Program-made: the position numbers and the translations under genes | Notes under the pieces: generated by a model | What the model was told of the DNA's origin: nothing | What the model saw: only the letters and a program-made list of their open reading frames with translations | Database searches by the model: none | In this document: positions 48,201 through 61,588 of the stretch, one piece after another | How positions within the stretch are numbered: the stretch's first letter is position 1 | Layout of the letters: each line of letters begins with the position of its first letter | Source of the DNA: Monosporascus cannonballus | Lineage: Eukaryota; Ascomycota; Sordariomycetes; Xylariales | DNA length: 64,000 nt | NCBI GenBank assembly: GCA_004154925.1 | Contig: QJNS01000049.1 | Location: 1 to 64,000 of the forward strand | Direction: 5' to 3'

Positions 48201-50940
48201 AATCTTAATATTTGATGGATAATGGCGATAAATGCAAGCATAAGAATATGATAAAAGCCTTATCACCTGAAGGGATAAAATACACGAAAAGAAACTGGTA
48301 TCAAAAAAAATATGACATATTATTATTATTCTTCAAACGAAAATAAAGCAACAAATAATAATATAAAATAATAGAAGTCTTAAAAGTCAGAAAATTTAAT
48401 TAATATATTATTATAATAATATAAATACGAACAGTTTTTTTAAAAAAAGGCTCCATTAAAACTTATTAAATTATAACGAATAAAAGCATAAAATAATTCT
48501 TAAACAAGACCTTGAACGAAATTTTACCTTACTTAAAATTTTAGCGGAAATAAATTATGCATTTTTAAAAAATACCTGAAAAATCGGTTATAAAAGGAAT
48601 AAATTCGATTTTCGAAATTATTAACAAAATTTCGACATTTTTCGAATTTACAAAAAACGAGAAATTACGATTTATAATTAATTATTTACAATTAAATAAT
48701 GTTACTGTCAAAAATCGAATATTATTACTTTTAATTACGGAAATAAAAAACGGATATTACGGAGTCAAATAGTGCTTAATATTCAATCTTAAAAATAAAT
48801 ATAAGTTTATTAAGATCAAAAAAAGATACATATACAAAATAACTTTCAAAACAAAATACGGATTATTTAAGTATTTGGTTTCGTTAATAAAATTTACGAA
48901 CGTATTAATATTTTTTAAGAAAGAATTAATTACATATTATAAAAATAATTTGATATTTTCGTTATTTGCTATTTCGACGATATTCTTAATTTTTTCAAAT
49001 CGGAACGGATATATGCAAAATTCGTTTATAAATTTATTTAAACCTTATAGGATGTAAACTTATTTATAAACGTAAAGAAAAGTTAATTTACGTATAAAAA
49101 ACAAAATATTTAAAACATATTATTTTCCCAAATTATATGAAGATAAATTTTGAAAAAGTCACTGTATTTATAAAACAACAAATGTTAATTATAATTAAAA
49201 AAGTACAGGTATTTCTTGGATTCGTTAATTATTTTAGGAATTTAATCGGAATTTTAGCAAAATAATTTTACGTTTCGCGAACTTTATAAAAAAATTAAAA
49301 AGATTTTGATAAACGTTTAAAACACATTTTTTTTAAAGTTTTAAAGATACGATTATTAATAAATTAATATTAATTATAAACGACTTAAATTACCTTGTTA
49401 AACTAAAAACCGATATTTCGGATTACGCGATAAATACAGTAATCGGATAAAGAAATAAACAAGGCAAATTATATCTTATCATATTTTTTTATATAAATTT
49501 AAAAAAAACCAAACTTAAGTAGTGTATTCCAAATAAGGAATTTATAGTTATTTTTATAATATTTCGAAAGTTTCAATATTTCTTAAAAGGAAATTTACAT
49601 TAAATTAAGGTTTATATTAATTATTAAAATCTTATCCGATTTATTACAACTAGAAAACTTATAAAACGATATTTTCATTAAGTGAAGAATTGGCGAATTT
49701 TGATTTTATTATTATTTCTAAGAGTAACTTAAAGAATAATAAAACAACTATTCTGAATAAATAACCAGATTTCGAAAAGATATTAATTAAAATTAACTAT
49801 AATATTTTTAATATTATTATAAAAGCATATTTACGTCTATAATGAATTGCGTTAATTCGAGTAGTACTCTTAAAAATATATTAGAAAGTTTAATAATATA
49901 ACGCTAATTGTCCAAAGAACTAAAAAACGGATAAAATATAAGTTTTAAAAAATGTTAAAAGGATTTAATACAAGAAATATATTAATATCAGTTACACGTA
50001 TATTTAAAGATTTGGAAAACTCTGAAACGGTTTTCATATATATATTTTCGTTATAAAATAAAATTAACGCCACAAACATTTATACGGTAATACGATATAT
50101 GTGCCAGAACGTAAATTCGACGATATAAATTATACGAAAAATTATAATTATTATTAATCGTAAAATAATTATAGTATTTAATTATATTCTATTTTATTAG
50201 TATGCTTTTTATATAAAGAAAACTTAATTATATGAATATATTATAATAATATTTTCAGAATTGTTAACCGTTTTAAAAACTCTTTTTATTTCATGTTATA
50301 TTATAAGAATATAAACGCCAAATACATAATATATATATTTTTTTCCATATATTTTTAGCATATACGGATTATTAATAAGATTTATTTTAAATAAAGGATT
50401 AATATTTCAATTGAAGTTTTACGAAAGCCTTATACTATAAATCGGCCTTAATTATAATTTATTTATCATATTTAAACCTGAAACACATAAATAAAAAAAT
50501 AAATAAATTAAATTTTAAAAGTTTGTTTACGATATTATATTAATTACGAATATAATAATTACGTTTAAAATTATTAATTATATTCTTAGCTTATAATGGT
50601 AATTATTATTAACGTATTAAAATAATATCTATACATATGAATTTTGATTTTTTTCCAAATATTTTTAAAAAAGTCCGTAATCACGGTTTAATTAAAATTA
50701 ATGAACGTTTAGGTTGAATTAATTATAACAATTATATTAAAAAAGTAAAAGGGTAATAAAAAGTTATACGGAATTAAATAAATAAATATTATAACTAGAA
50801 AAACTTTAAAAAATTAATTTTCGAAAAAAAGGAAATAATTTCCCTTATTACTAAAAATATTCAAATAAAATAATTTAGAAACAAACTGGATTTAAAGTAT
50901 AACGGTTTATATAAAATCGTTAAGAAAACTTCAGAAAATA
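45292..50940 (+). pseudogene. Copy F gag-pol, RIP-inactivated and truncated
   Basis: A gag start near 45415 resembles element E. The B-family solo LTR interrupts it between gag and protease (46748). The RT box YFDDIL survives unmutated at 48970-48987, and the adjacent stretch 48875-49057 is still open. RNase H (DISDYAINTVIG-like near 49410-49445) and integrase follow. The frame ends abruptly at 50940 in the region that, in other copies, precedes the chromodomain. Confidence 0.65.
46748..47170 (+). repeat. Solo LTR of family B
   Basis: A 423-bp LTR (tgttacggatcc ... gttggttaca) with perfect duplication attat (46743-46747, 47171-47175). It is clearly less AT-rich than its surroundings and than the LTRs of element B, with runs such as gaaggccccagggctg intact, so it is younger or less RIPped. 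Open frames inside it are shadows. Confidence 0.9.
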
Positions 50941-51547
50941 GGCATCAAAAAAGAATACGACGTATTGTTATTATTATTAAAGCAAAGCTAAAGCTACTGA
51001 ATAACAATTTAGAATAGTAACTTTAAAAATTAGAAAATGTAACTAATGTGGTATTATAGTATCACAAATACACGCCATTTCTCAAAAAGGAACAAAATAC
51101 GAAATTATTAAAATATAACGGATAAAATTATGAAATAGTTTTTAAAAAAGGATTTTCGACAAAGTTTTACCTTACTTACAACCTTAGCGGAAATAAATTA
51201 CGTACTTTCAGAAAATACCTGGAAATTCGGTTATAAAAAATTAAATTCGGTTTTCCAAATTTTTAATAAAATATTGAATATTTTTTATACTTAAAAAATA
51301 GAAAATTACGATATATAATTAATTATCGGTAATTGAACGATATTATTATTAAGGATTAAACGTTACTATCTTTAATTACGGAAATAAAAGATTAATTTTA
51401 TAAAGTTAAGTTAATTATAATATTTGATCTTACAAATAAATATAATCTGATCAAGATTAAAAAAGAATACCAATCAAAAATAACTGTTAAAACGAAATAC
51501 GGATTATTTAAAAATTTGGTTATATAAATAGGACTTACACATGTACC
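50941..51547 (+). pseudogene. Element E pol fragment (protease/RT N-terminus)
   Basis: Sequence collinear with 7330-7945 of element A resumes here after the copy-F deletion junction. It includes the RT fingers region up to the duplicate gtacc (51543-51547), where element G inserted. Confidence 0.6.
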
Positions 51548-51733
51548 TGTAAAAGGTTTCACCTAAGCGGTCTGTAATTAATTGCCAATAAGAATTTATT
51601 TTTTAGCTGAGGAGAAAAAAAGGGAAAATACAAATACAGTTATATGTATTTACATATAAGGCGCTGCGTTAATACTGCTTGGTACCGGCGTTTATCCGGT
51701 GCTTTATAATAAGGCTCTATACAGTTTTATTAT
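51548..51733 (-). repeat. LTR of element G (left)
   Basis: On the plus strand it runs tgtaaaaggtttcacc ... ttttattata. Its middle (about 51660-51705) keeps a GC-rich block, ggcgctgcgttaat through taccggcgtttatccggtg, that forms an ACCGG/CCGGT stem-loop. Confidence 0.85.
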
Positions 51734-54700
51734 ATTATCTCTTACATTTTCCAAAAGTGGTTAATTCATCGCAAGATTAATAATTACGTTAATTTTGAAG
51801 TTTTAATTAATGGGAACTTCGAAAATTTAGTGATTTCTCAATTAAATTTAGCTTAAGTAATTAATTATGAGCTAATTATATATTAAGTAAACATATATAT
51901 AAAAACGCATTTATATTTTTTTTATTTTTGAGTTTGTTTTATAATCATCATTGAAGTCGGTAAATTAATTTTTATTAATATTTATTAAAACATTTTTGCA
52001 TGTTATTCTATAACGGCTTAATGGTTAATTAATCCATTATACTGCCGCGAACATTTCTTATATAAAAATATGTTTTTACGTTTTCGGATTTTTTTACGAA
52101 ATCGGAATCCGTTGAAACTTTTCGTAGGTTACGTAATTACGTTACCCTGGACGAATATTTTACCCGTATTTGCGATATGCCTTATTTTATTTATATAATT
52201 TATTTTGCCGAAAACTTAAATAGGATTTATTTAAATTAACGAAACATGTAATTCGTTTATATATTATATATTTATTATTCTTAAAATATTTATTATTATA
52301 AGTAAAAGGTAATCTATTATTAAATTTACGTTAATTATAATTATAAATATCTCGAAATACATATCTTTCTTATTTTTGGTGGTATATTTTTTTAATGTAA
52401 TTCCGGTACAATTTATGGATATTCCCTAATTTAGTTAAGCGGTTGATACGTTTTACAAAATTATTTGTAATCACGATTACCGAAACCTTAAAAACTCATT
52501 TTTACGCATTTTTCGTATTGCTTTCTTGTTGTTAACCTTAATTTAATAATTATTTATATTTAGAAAAAAGCGGGTACCGAGGTTTTACGGTTGTATTTTA
52601 AGTTTTCGTATATCGTTCGTTTCGAAATAAGTTTACGCTTTTAAGTTTTTGTTTATGCGTTATTAATGCGTAAATTAGATTACCGGTTTTGCCAGTTTTT
52701 CGGTTTTGCGTAAAAAAATATATTAAATATAAAAATAATAAATTTTATTCTATAAAGTTTTTGTAATATTTTTATTTTTTTACGTTGTTTATTTCGTTAT
52801 ATTACAAACTAAATTCATAGCCGTTAATAATTATATTATTAAGCTTTTCGGAAAGTTTATAATTATAATTTTGATAATGAAAAGAAATTCCGGTTTGCCG
52901 GAATTTAATATAAATACAGCCGAATAATCGCCTGGTTTAAGTATGGAACTTTTGCGTAATGTTAATATTATAAATTCGTAAAATAAATAATTAAATTTAT
53001 AAACTTTTAAAATCATTAAATAATTTCATTACCCATATACTATTTTTATAATTTCTAATTCCTTTTTAATGTATTTTATTTGTAAATAACGAAAACGTTA
53101 TTTAAATGCTTTTTTGCAAATTATCTGGGATTATTCCTAAATAGTTTCCCTAAATTTTTTACATTGTTTACGCGTCGTCCTGCCGGTATTTTTGAGCTTG
53201 ATTTTTATCCGTCCGTTTTCTGATGGTACGCTGGATTTGGGGTTTGTTATTAATAGCTATAATGCTGTATTTCCTTTCGAATTATTATAAAGCTGCCGTA
53301 TTTGCGAAATTTTCGAACGGCTCCTAGGTCGGTTTTAGGTAATTTAATTATTTTATTTAGATTTGGCGTATAAAACCTTTTTTTTCCTTTTTGGGCCGGG
53401 TTTGGAAAATATTTTTAATTTTAAATTCCGGTTTCATATTTTTTTTAACAATAATAAAAAAAGGTTATATATTTACGTTCATTTAAAACGGTAAGGAATT
53501 ATTATTTTTGTATTTTAATATTTTTAAATAAATTTAATTTCATAATAAAAAAATTCCTTTTTTTGGTTATTTAATATTTAATTTAAAGTTACCGTAGTTT
53601 TTTCGATGATTGAACAGTAATAGTGTTTTTTAGATATAATTAGATTTTGTCGTTAATTTCGTATTCTTCGGCAGGAAAACGACGTTTATTCGCTATTTTT
53701 TTGGGTTTGCTAGGTCGCCGCCATCGTCGCTTAGGCGAATCTTGTATCTTTTCGTCATTTTCTAACGAAATTTTCTATTTTTGTACGTAAATATTTCTTA
53801 ATTATTAAATTATTTTTTATTTAGGAAATTAAATTAACGTAATATTCGTACAATAGGAAAAAACTATTTAAATTTATTAAGGTTATATTTTAATTATTAT
53901 TTATAAATATCGCCTCTGAAAAAATTTATTTTATTTTTATTACGAATACGTTACGAGCATTTATCAATAAATTAATATTTTTTAATTAACCTTTTCCATA
54001 ATATTATCGGTTTTTAAGTAATATATGGTAAAAAAACTGTATTTTATTTTTATTAATTTATACAATCTACTTTATAATTTTTTTACTTAATTAATTTCCT
54101 TATGATTGGTAATAGTTTTAAGAAAAATATAGAATTTCCAATATATGTTTAAAAATACCTCTGTATATATTTTTGCGTTTATCAGAAGTGTTATGTTTAA
54201 AATTATTATTTTAAATATTATTTTATTATAATTACAAAAATAAATATAAATTATATGTAGTAATAATTCATAAAATAATTATAAAATAAAGCGATAATGC
54301 ATTATAAATTCGTTGGAAAATCGGGAATAATTTTAATAATCTTTTTTTCCTATTCTTTCCACGTTTTTATAGCCGTATATATTATAATTCCTACAAAATT
54401 ACCTTATTATACGATATATTTCTGGCCAGAAAAGGCTTTTCGAAGATATCGCTAGCGTAATCTTTTTATGTAAATAAGTTATTATATAAAAATCGTAAAT
54501 GTTTTATATTTACAACCGTTTTAAACAACCATTAATTTAAAATTTAAAAACATTTGTAAAATTAAAGAAAATCTTTAACGTACATATTATATTTAATAAT
54601 TAATATTAATAACTTTATTTTTATAAACAAATTATGTTTCCTGTTTGTAATAGCTTTAATAATACGGGTATAAATTTTATTATATTTTAACGTTGCGTTT

Positions 54701-57700
54701 GAAGGCTTTTAAAAACTTTCGTATTATTAAAATATTTATTTTTTTCGAAATAACCCGTTACCTTTAATTTTTATATTAATAATCCTTATTTCATTTTTAG
54801 TATATTTGTAATATTTCGTAAATAATATAAATAATCATTTATTTTTTGTCAATTAGAATTCTCGTATAATATTTCGGTTATCGTTTTTCTTTATAAGCAT
54901 AGTATATTTTTTCCGCAAAAATATATCGGCTTTAATATTTAAACAGCCGTTACGAAATCCGAAATAAAAATTATAATAAAATCATTTTTTAATTATTTTT
55001 TTAATATTTATTTAGCGTTTTTAATAATTATAAAATCTTTTAAATTTTTGTAATCGGTAATAATATTAAATGAAGTTATTATATTACGTAATTTTATATC
55101 CCATATTTTTAAATAATTATTACCATTAGAAATTCGTTATTATATATTTCGTAATTAATTTTAATAGAACTTAATTTCTTAAAATAATAAATAACTGGGC
55201 ATAATATTCTTAACGTATTAACCTGGGATAAATAACATGTATATATTATTCTTAGATAATATACTTTTAATATTGTAAAACTTTCGAAATTTTATTACGC
55301 CAAAATTAATTCCGTTATAAAAATGTTTTTTAAAACGTTTAAACATTATTCTTTTCCTTAACAGGACAAAGTTTTTTGCCAGATTAAGGTTAATAACAAT
55401 ACCGATATATTTACGTAATAAGTTATAAAGCTTTAATAACAATTTGCGAACTTTAAAAAACTTCAGACTTTTTTAAACGTTTTAAAATTTTCTTATTTTT
55501 TAATTACGTATAGTTTTTGGGGTTTATTCGTATTCTTTTTCAGGTGTCTATAATAAATCCAAGTTATTTTCATATTTTTACGGCGAATTCGCATTTGAAA
55601 ATATCTAAATTTAAACCTGTTATTCTTAAACGACTTAAAACTCTTTTTAACTTTTATATATAATCCTCCTTAAATTCGGAGGAAAAAATAAGAATATTAT
55701 CCATATACGCTAAGCAGAAAACGTCAAAATACTTCTTTAGAACCCCGTTAACGTGTTGTTAAAAGGTTGCGCGAGCCCCGTATAAGCCGATCGGTATTAT
55801 TAATTATTTATATAAGCCGAAACGCGTTCGGAATTGCATTTTTTATTCGTTTCCCTTTTTAATCTTAATTTTATGAAACGTTATTCGAACGTCCATTTTC
55901 GTAAATTATTTAATGTAAAAAAATAACTTTAAATTTTTGAAATAAAGGATAAAAAATAACGGTCTTTTTCGGTTAGTATATTCAATATCCGATAATCGTA
56001 TTAAAAACGCAATTTTCCGGGATTTTTTATAAATAAAACCAGAATCGTTATCTGTATGTTATTTTCGTAAATATACTTTTTATTTAAAAAATCCGTTAAA
56101 ACTTTCTTTAAACCTAATAATTTGTCCTTAATTATATTATATAATGGCCTCTATAATACTGGTATTTTCTTTTTTATTTTATATTTACGTAATAAAATCG
56201 CACAATTTATTTTAAAAGCAAGTAAAGGTAAAATATCGCCTAATTGTATATTGAATACCTTCCGAAATATTTTTAATTTAAACGCAAACTGTTCCTTAAT
56301 TTTCATTGTTTTCTTTAATAGTAATACCTTATTAATATCGGCCAAAATAAATAAAAATAACTAAATTTCTTATTTAATCTTTTTAATTTTTTTGATTTTT
56401 CCAAATTCCGTTTCGAAAATAGCAAAATGTTTTTCGTTTTGCGAATTATCCGTATCTTAATTTTTGGATTTCGTATTTTCTTTCGTAAACCTTTATACAA
56501 CTTATTACGTGTACAGTCAAAAAATACTTTTACATTACGTATATAACGTTATAGCGCTTTATTTAAGGTTTCCTCAAAATCTAAGAGTAATTAAGATTAT
56601 TCATAATATATACAAATATCTAGTTTTAAAACCGTTGATATCTGTTTCTATATATATTATTTCCTTAATTTCTTTTGTTTATTATCGATTTTGTTTTAGA
56701 TTCTTCTTAATCCGCATAATTCTATTAAAATATATAATTACCGTAAATATTTTACGAACCATTCGTTTACTGCGACAAAATATTTATTTCTTTAATTAAT
56801 AAAGATTTTTATTTATTTTTCTTAATTAATAAATATATCGATAATAAATAAAATACCGTCTATATTTTGTTTCGAAATTTTTATATCGGCTCAAGCCGCC
56901 TTTCGTTTTTAAGCGCGCCGATATTCAAATTTTTTTTTTCTTTTTTCGTTTTCGGTTTCCGATTTTTCGTTTTCGTACGTTTTTAATCAACCTATCCTTT
57001 TTTACGGTTTTTTTGCTAATAAAAACGGGTAACGGTTCGCCTTATAATTAGGACGCCCATAAGGGAAATAAAAGCTTTTCGCTTCACGGGCGTTTTATTC
57101 TTTTTAAGTTATTTATTAAGTATATTATCTTGGCGTTAAAAATAACGTTTAAAATTTTTGTTTTTACCGTTTTATTAACGAAATATTTATTATATTCATA
57201 TTATTATTTAAGTTATTTTTCACTTAATTATTAATGCCGGATTAAGTTATTAACAGATTATTTGCTTTTTTGCCGTATTATTTCTTTAAGGCGTCCAGTA
57301 ATTTCCAATATTATATTTCCTTATATATTGTAATTTTTAAATGAATTCATTAAAATCAGAATTTGGGTAAAAATCTTATTTAATATTCCTTTTAAAATAC
57401 AAATTTCGCTTCGGTAAACCAAATAATCTTTTTTTCATTTCTTAACATTTTATCGAATAAAAAATAAAATAACGAAAACGTTGTATTATCTATTCATTTT
57501 AAATTCCGAAAATATTCGGTCATTTGTTTTATGGCGATTATTATATTATTCGTATAATACCTAATAAAGACCGACGGAACTAGAAATATTATTTAGACCT
57601 TTGGTAATAAAATAAGTAATAACCGTATGTTATATATTAATTTAGAACGTTTCATATATAATATAAAATTACTTTTCAATTTCTTTTTGCAAAATCATGT

Positions 57701-58239
57701 TTATTTCGAATTTATAAGTTATAAATACGTATTATCTGGAGAACCTCTTTTTTAATTCATTAAACTTCTCCGGTCAAAATAACGGTTTCTATTTAATTTC
57801 TATTATTAGTTTGGTTATTCCTACCATTTTTACGAAATGGTCTAATTACGTTTCCGATCGTTATTAGGTCGAGGAAAAATCGGTATTCGTAAAAGCTATC
57901 GTATTGTAAATTTACTATTAAATAATAAATTTTTATCAAGTAATGAAGCCATTTTTAAATTATTTGGCCGTTTATATTAATTCATTATTTGTTTTATATT
58001 ACGCTTTTATATGCTTACGAAACTTAGTTGTTTTTTTTTTTTTGCGTTTTTCGAACCTGTAATTTATGCCTTATTCCATAATTATTATTAAGCCTATTTA
58101 GGGTTCCGTTAAAACGTTAAATATCTTTTGTAATTTTAAGTTAATAAAAACATTTTATTAGGCCAAGTAAAAAAGTTCGGAAATTCAAATATCTAATGCC
58201 GAACATTTTTTATTTTATTAAATAAAAAGTTAAAAAATA
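51734..58239 (-). pseudogene. Element G gag-pol, RIP-inactivated
   Basis: On the minus strand the RT box reads AYMDNILIFS, with YMDN (RIPped YMDD) at 55707-55696. Toward lower coordinates (about 53740-53600) the minus strand reads RRPSKPKKIANKRRFP and later a SKKL-type tract, which fits the integrase C-terminal GPF/SKKL region. Gag lies toward 58 kb. Short open stretches such as 55442-55218 and 56500-56315 are parts of this polyprotein or its shadows. Confidence 0.6.
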
Positions 58240-58423
58240 TATAAAAGGCTTTACCTGAGCAGTTTCAAATTAATTACAAATAAAAATTTATTTTATAACT
58301 AGAGAAAAAAAAGAAAATAAAAATACAATTATATACGTTCGCATATAAGGCGCTGCGTTAATGCCGCTTGGTACCGGCGTCTGTCCGGTGCTTCATAATA
58401 GGGCTCTATAAAGCTCCATCACA
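58240..58423 (-). repeat. LTR of element G (right)
   Basis: Partner of 51548-51733. It ends ctccatcaca, then duplicate gtacc. The GC-rich stem-loop block taccggcgtctgtccggtg is at about 58371-58390. Confidence 0.85.
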
Positions 58424-60637
58424 GTACCAGGAATTTTTTAACCCATAATTAACCATATATTACGAAAATACCTTCATATTTTTGTCGTTTACTATCTCGC
58501 CAATATTTTTATTTTTTCAGACACAGAAAGAGAATATGTAAAACATATTTATAAAGTTCTTTGAGTTTTATAGGACGCCAAGTTATTTATTAACGCAAAA
58601 AAAAGTTAATTCTACGTATAAAAAAGGAATATTTGAAACATATTATTACCTTAAGACATATCCGGATGGACCTTAAGAAAATCGCTGTAATTACAAAATA
58701 GCAAACGCTAATTACGGTTAAGAAAATACAGGTATTTATCGGATTCGCAAATTATTAGAGGAAGTTTATTCGAAATTTTAACAAAATAATTATTCTTTTG
58801 TTAAACCTTACGAAAATGGTAAAAAGTTTCAAATAGATACCAGAAAGAAAAAAAAGGTTTCAGAACATTAAGGATACGATTATTAACGAATTACTATTAA
58901 TTATATGCGATCCAAACAGCCTCGTTAAGCTAAAAACAAATATTTTAGATTAAGCGTTAAACGAAATAATCGGATAACGAAATAATTAAGACAAATTATA
59001 CCTTATTATATTCTTTTTATATAAGTTAAAAAGAACCGAACTTAATTACGGTATTCCAGATAAAGAATTTATGGCCATTATTATGGCATTTCGAAAATTT
59101 AGTTATTTGGTAAAGGAAAATTTGTATTAAGTTAAGGTTTATACGTATTATCAAAATTTTACCCGATTTATTACGATTAAGGAATTTATAAGATAATAAC
59201 TCCGTTACGCAAAAAGATTGGCGAACTTCGATTTTATTATTATCCCTAAGAAAGGATAAAACAATAACAAAGCAAATACCTTAAAGCAATAATCAAACCT
59301 TAAAAAGAAATTGGTTAAAATTAGCCATATCATGTTCGATACCACCATAAAAAGATATTTAGGCCTCCGAACAATTACGATAATTCGGGCAGTGTTTTTC
59401 CATACGCATTAAAAGAATTAATAATATAACAATGAATTTTTAAAGAATCAAAAAATAAACAAAATATAAGTTTTAAAAATATTTAAAGGGATTTAATACG
59501 AAATATATATATATATATTCATTATAGGGATATTTAAGGATCTTCACAACCTTAAAAGGACTTCAACGTATATATTCCTTTTTTAAAATAAAATTTATAA
59601 TATAATAATGTAATATTTGCGCCAAAACGAAAGTTCGACGACACAAATTATACGGAAAATTGAAGCCATTATGAATCGGAAAACGACCATAATATTTAAT
59701 TATATTTGACTTTGTTACTAAACTTTTAATATTAAAAGATATAAACGCGCAACAATTAACATACATTAACTTTAAAAATCTTTTCAGAATATACGGATTA
59801 TTAGTAAAACATATCTTAAATAAACGATTAATATTTGCGTTTAAGTTTTAATAAAGCAGTATACTATAAATCGACCTAAATTATAAATTATTTAATATAT
59901 TTAAACCTTAAATACATAAAAAATAAAATAAATAAATTAAACTTTAGAAATTTGCTTCCGATATTATATTAAACAGGAGTAGGATAATTAGGTTAAAAAA
60001 TTATCAATCGTATAACTGTCTTATAATACAAGCTATTATACAAATCTTAAAACCATAGCAGGGAACTTGAATTTTAATTTTATTCAAAAATTTACAAACA
60101 AATACGTAATTGCGGTTCAATTAATATTAAAATAATTCTTATATTAAAAGATTTACGATAATTACATTAAAAAATAAAAACGGAAATACAATTGGTATAT
60201 AATTCAAAAAGAAAATATTACAATTAAACAAGATTAGAACTATTAAGCTTCGAAAAAGGGGAAATGGTTTTCCTCGTTACTAAAAATATTTAAACAAAAC
60301 GACCTAATAAAAAACCTAATTTTAAATATATCGGTCTATATAACATCACTAAGAAAATCTCAGAAAAAACTATTAATTGGAACTTTTATAAGAGGTTAAA
60401 CTTTATTAAATATTTTATATTTTTTCTTCGAATTAACAGCTAATAATGATAAATATATACGGCACAGGATGATATAAAAATAAAAAACGAATAGGTATAC
60501 GAAATAGAAAAGATTTTCGATATGCGGATATAAAATAGATTTAACCAGTACCTGATGAAATGGAAAAGAAATCCGGAATCCGAGAACAGCTAGAAATCCG
60601 GAATCCGAGAACAGCTAGAAATCCGTTAAAATCCTTA
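58424..60637 (+). pseudogene. Element E pol, C-terminal part (RT box to chromodomain)
   Basis: The RT box reads YLAN at 58493-58504. RNase H and an integrase zinc region follow. About 110 bp of the integrase core containing the VIVDRFTK segment is deleted at about 59735-59740 relative to element A. The C-terminal chromodomain tail near 60560-60640 contains a 25-bp tandem duplication (60571-60595 and 60596-60620). Confidence 0.65.
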
Positions 60638-61200
60638 TTAACGCTTAACGCTTATTGAAAAACTTTTATTAATACAACGGAGCTATCCGAAATAATCGTA
60701 TCTTAATTTAGATTATTTAAAAAGCTTACGGCGCTTTAATCAATAATATCTATACCGCTAGTAACCTAAACGACCATAATAAATTACGTTTTGTATAATA
60801 TAGGTTTCGGATTTTTTTTTAGCGATTAAAAAATACGATTTACGAGTTTCGTAACTTGTGATTAATAATATTAATGCTAACGGCGTATTCGAGAAAAACG
60901 CGGTAAGGTTTCCGATAAAGATTTTTCGGCCGCCAGTTTTTTTCCTTTAATTCTTTTGATTTTGCAATATTACGATTAATAATAAAAATAGGGATTTCCG
61001 TCCCGTTATACGAACGATTTCGACAAACATATTTCTTATAATAAAAAATCCCGTATATTATCTAATAATTTAGCTGCCGAGCGGAACAAAAAAATGAGTA
61101 TCCCGTCAGAACTTTCGAATTTGATTAAATTAACTAAGGCAAGCCATTATTCAGATTTGCGGGAACGACGTATAGTTATATCGAAAAATATATTAAATAG
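60638..61200 (-). pseudogene. Antisense ORF of element E
   Basis: Minus-strand frame converging on pol. It reads RRSRKSE at about 61174 with LALVN, KFES and FRSAAKLLDN following, and later AAEKSLSETLPRFSRIRR. It ends opposite the chromodomain end at TAA 60638. Stops and frame slips are more frequent than in element C. It matches the antisense frame of element A in its N-terminal block. Confidence 0.45.
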
Positions 61201-61268
61201 ATTCCCGCAAAACTTAATAAGAAAAAAAAGAAAGTTTTAAAGGTAAGATTTATGAAATAGGGAAATCG

Positions 61269-61588
61269 TATTATGACCTAACGAATTACGAGCTCTAGAA
61301 ACGGTTTGCTATAACCTAATTACAATTACGTAATGGAGCAAGTAATTACGTCACAGATTATTAACTTATTAATAGTAAACCAGTAAGCCAGATTAAGATA
61401 TATACGTTTATTATTTCTATAATTTAAATAGTTTCAGTTTGTAATATAATATCGTTATCTAAGGCACCCTTGGTATTACGAGACCTAATACGTTACTATA
61501 TTTATTATTCAGAATTTCGCGATATTCTGGCTAACATAAACCTGTACAACTATGGTTTAATAGTTGGTTAAATCCCCTAGCCGTCACA
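61269..61588 (+). repeat. 3' LTR of element E
   Basis: It begins tattatgacctaacgaatt and ends gccgtcaca, followed by atcgg, the RIPped duplicate of gtcgg. Confidence 0.82.

Larger units (their letters stand above)
44896..50940 (+). mobile_element. Family-A copy F, 3'-truncated, inside element E
   Basis: A 5' LTR (44896-about 45291) of the tgttatgacctaacggtc type is followed by gag, RT, RNase H and integrase. At 50940 the sequence jumps in mid-pol back to element E's protease/RT region, so the 3' end of F (about 0.9 kb including antisense ORF and 3' LTR) and roughly 50 bp of E are deleted. No 3' target duplicate remains. It carries the family-B solo LTR at 46748-47170. Confidence 0.75.
51548..58423 (-). 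mobile_element. Ty3/Gypsy element G, minus strand, nested in E
   Basis: LTRs of 186 and 184 bp (51548-51733, 58240-58423) and perfect duplication gtacc (51543-51547, 58424-58428) define a 6.9-kb element. Coding motifs lie on the minus strand. It is RIPped. It interrupts the RT of element E just upstream of the catalytic box. Confidence 0.88.
41999..61588 (+). mobile_element. Ty3/Gypsy chromovirus E (family A) with nested insertions
   Basis: LTRs at 41999-42353 and 61269-61588 share the acgaactacgg-type first half. The target duplication gtcgg/atcgg (41994-41998, 61589-61593) differs by one RIP-type G-to-A. Its own sequence is 41999-44895, 50941-51547 and 58424-61588. Truncated copy F and Gypsy G account for the rest. 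Removing it restores a Copia integrase reading across the site. Confidence 0.85.
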
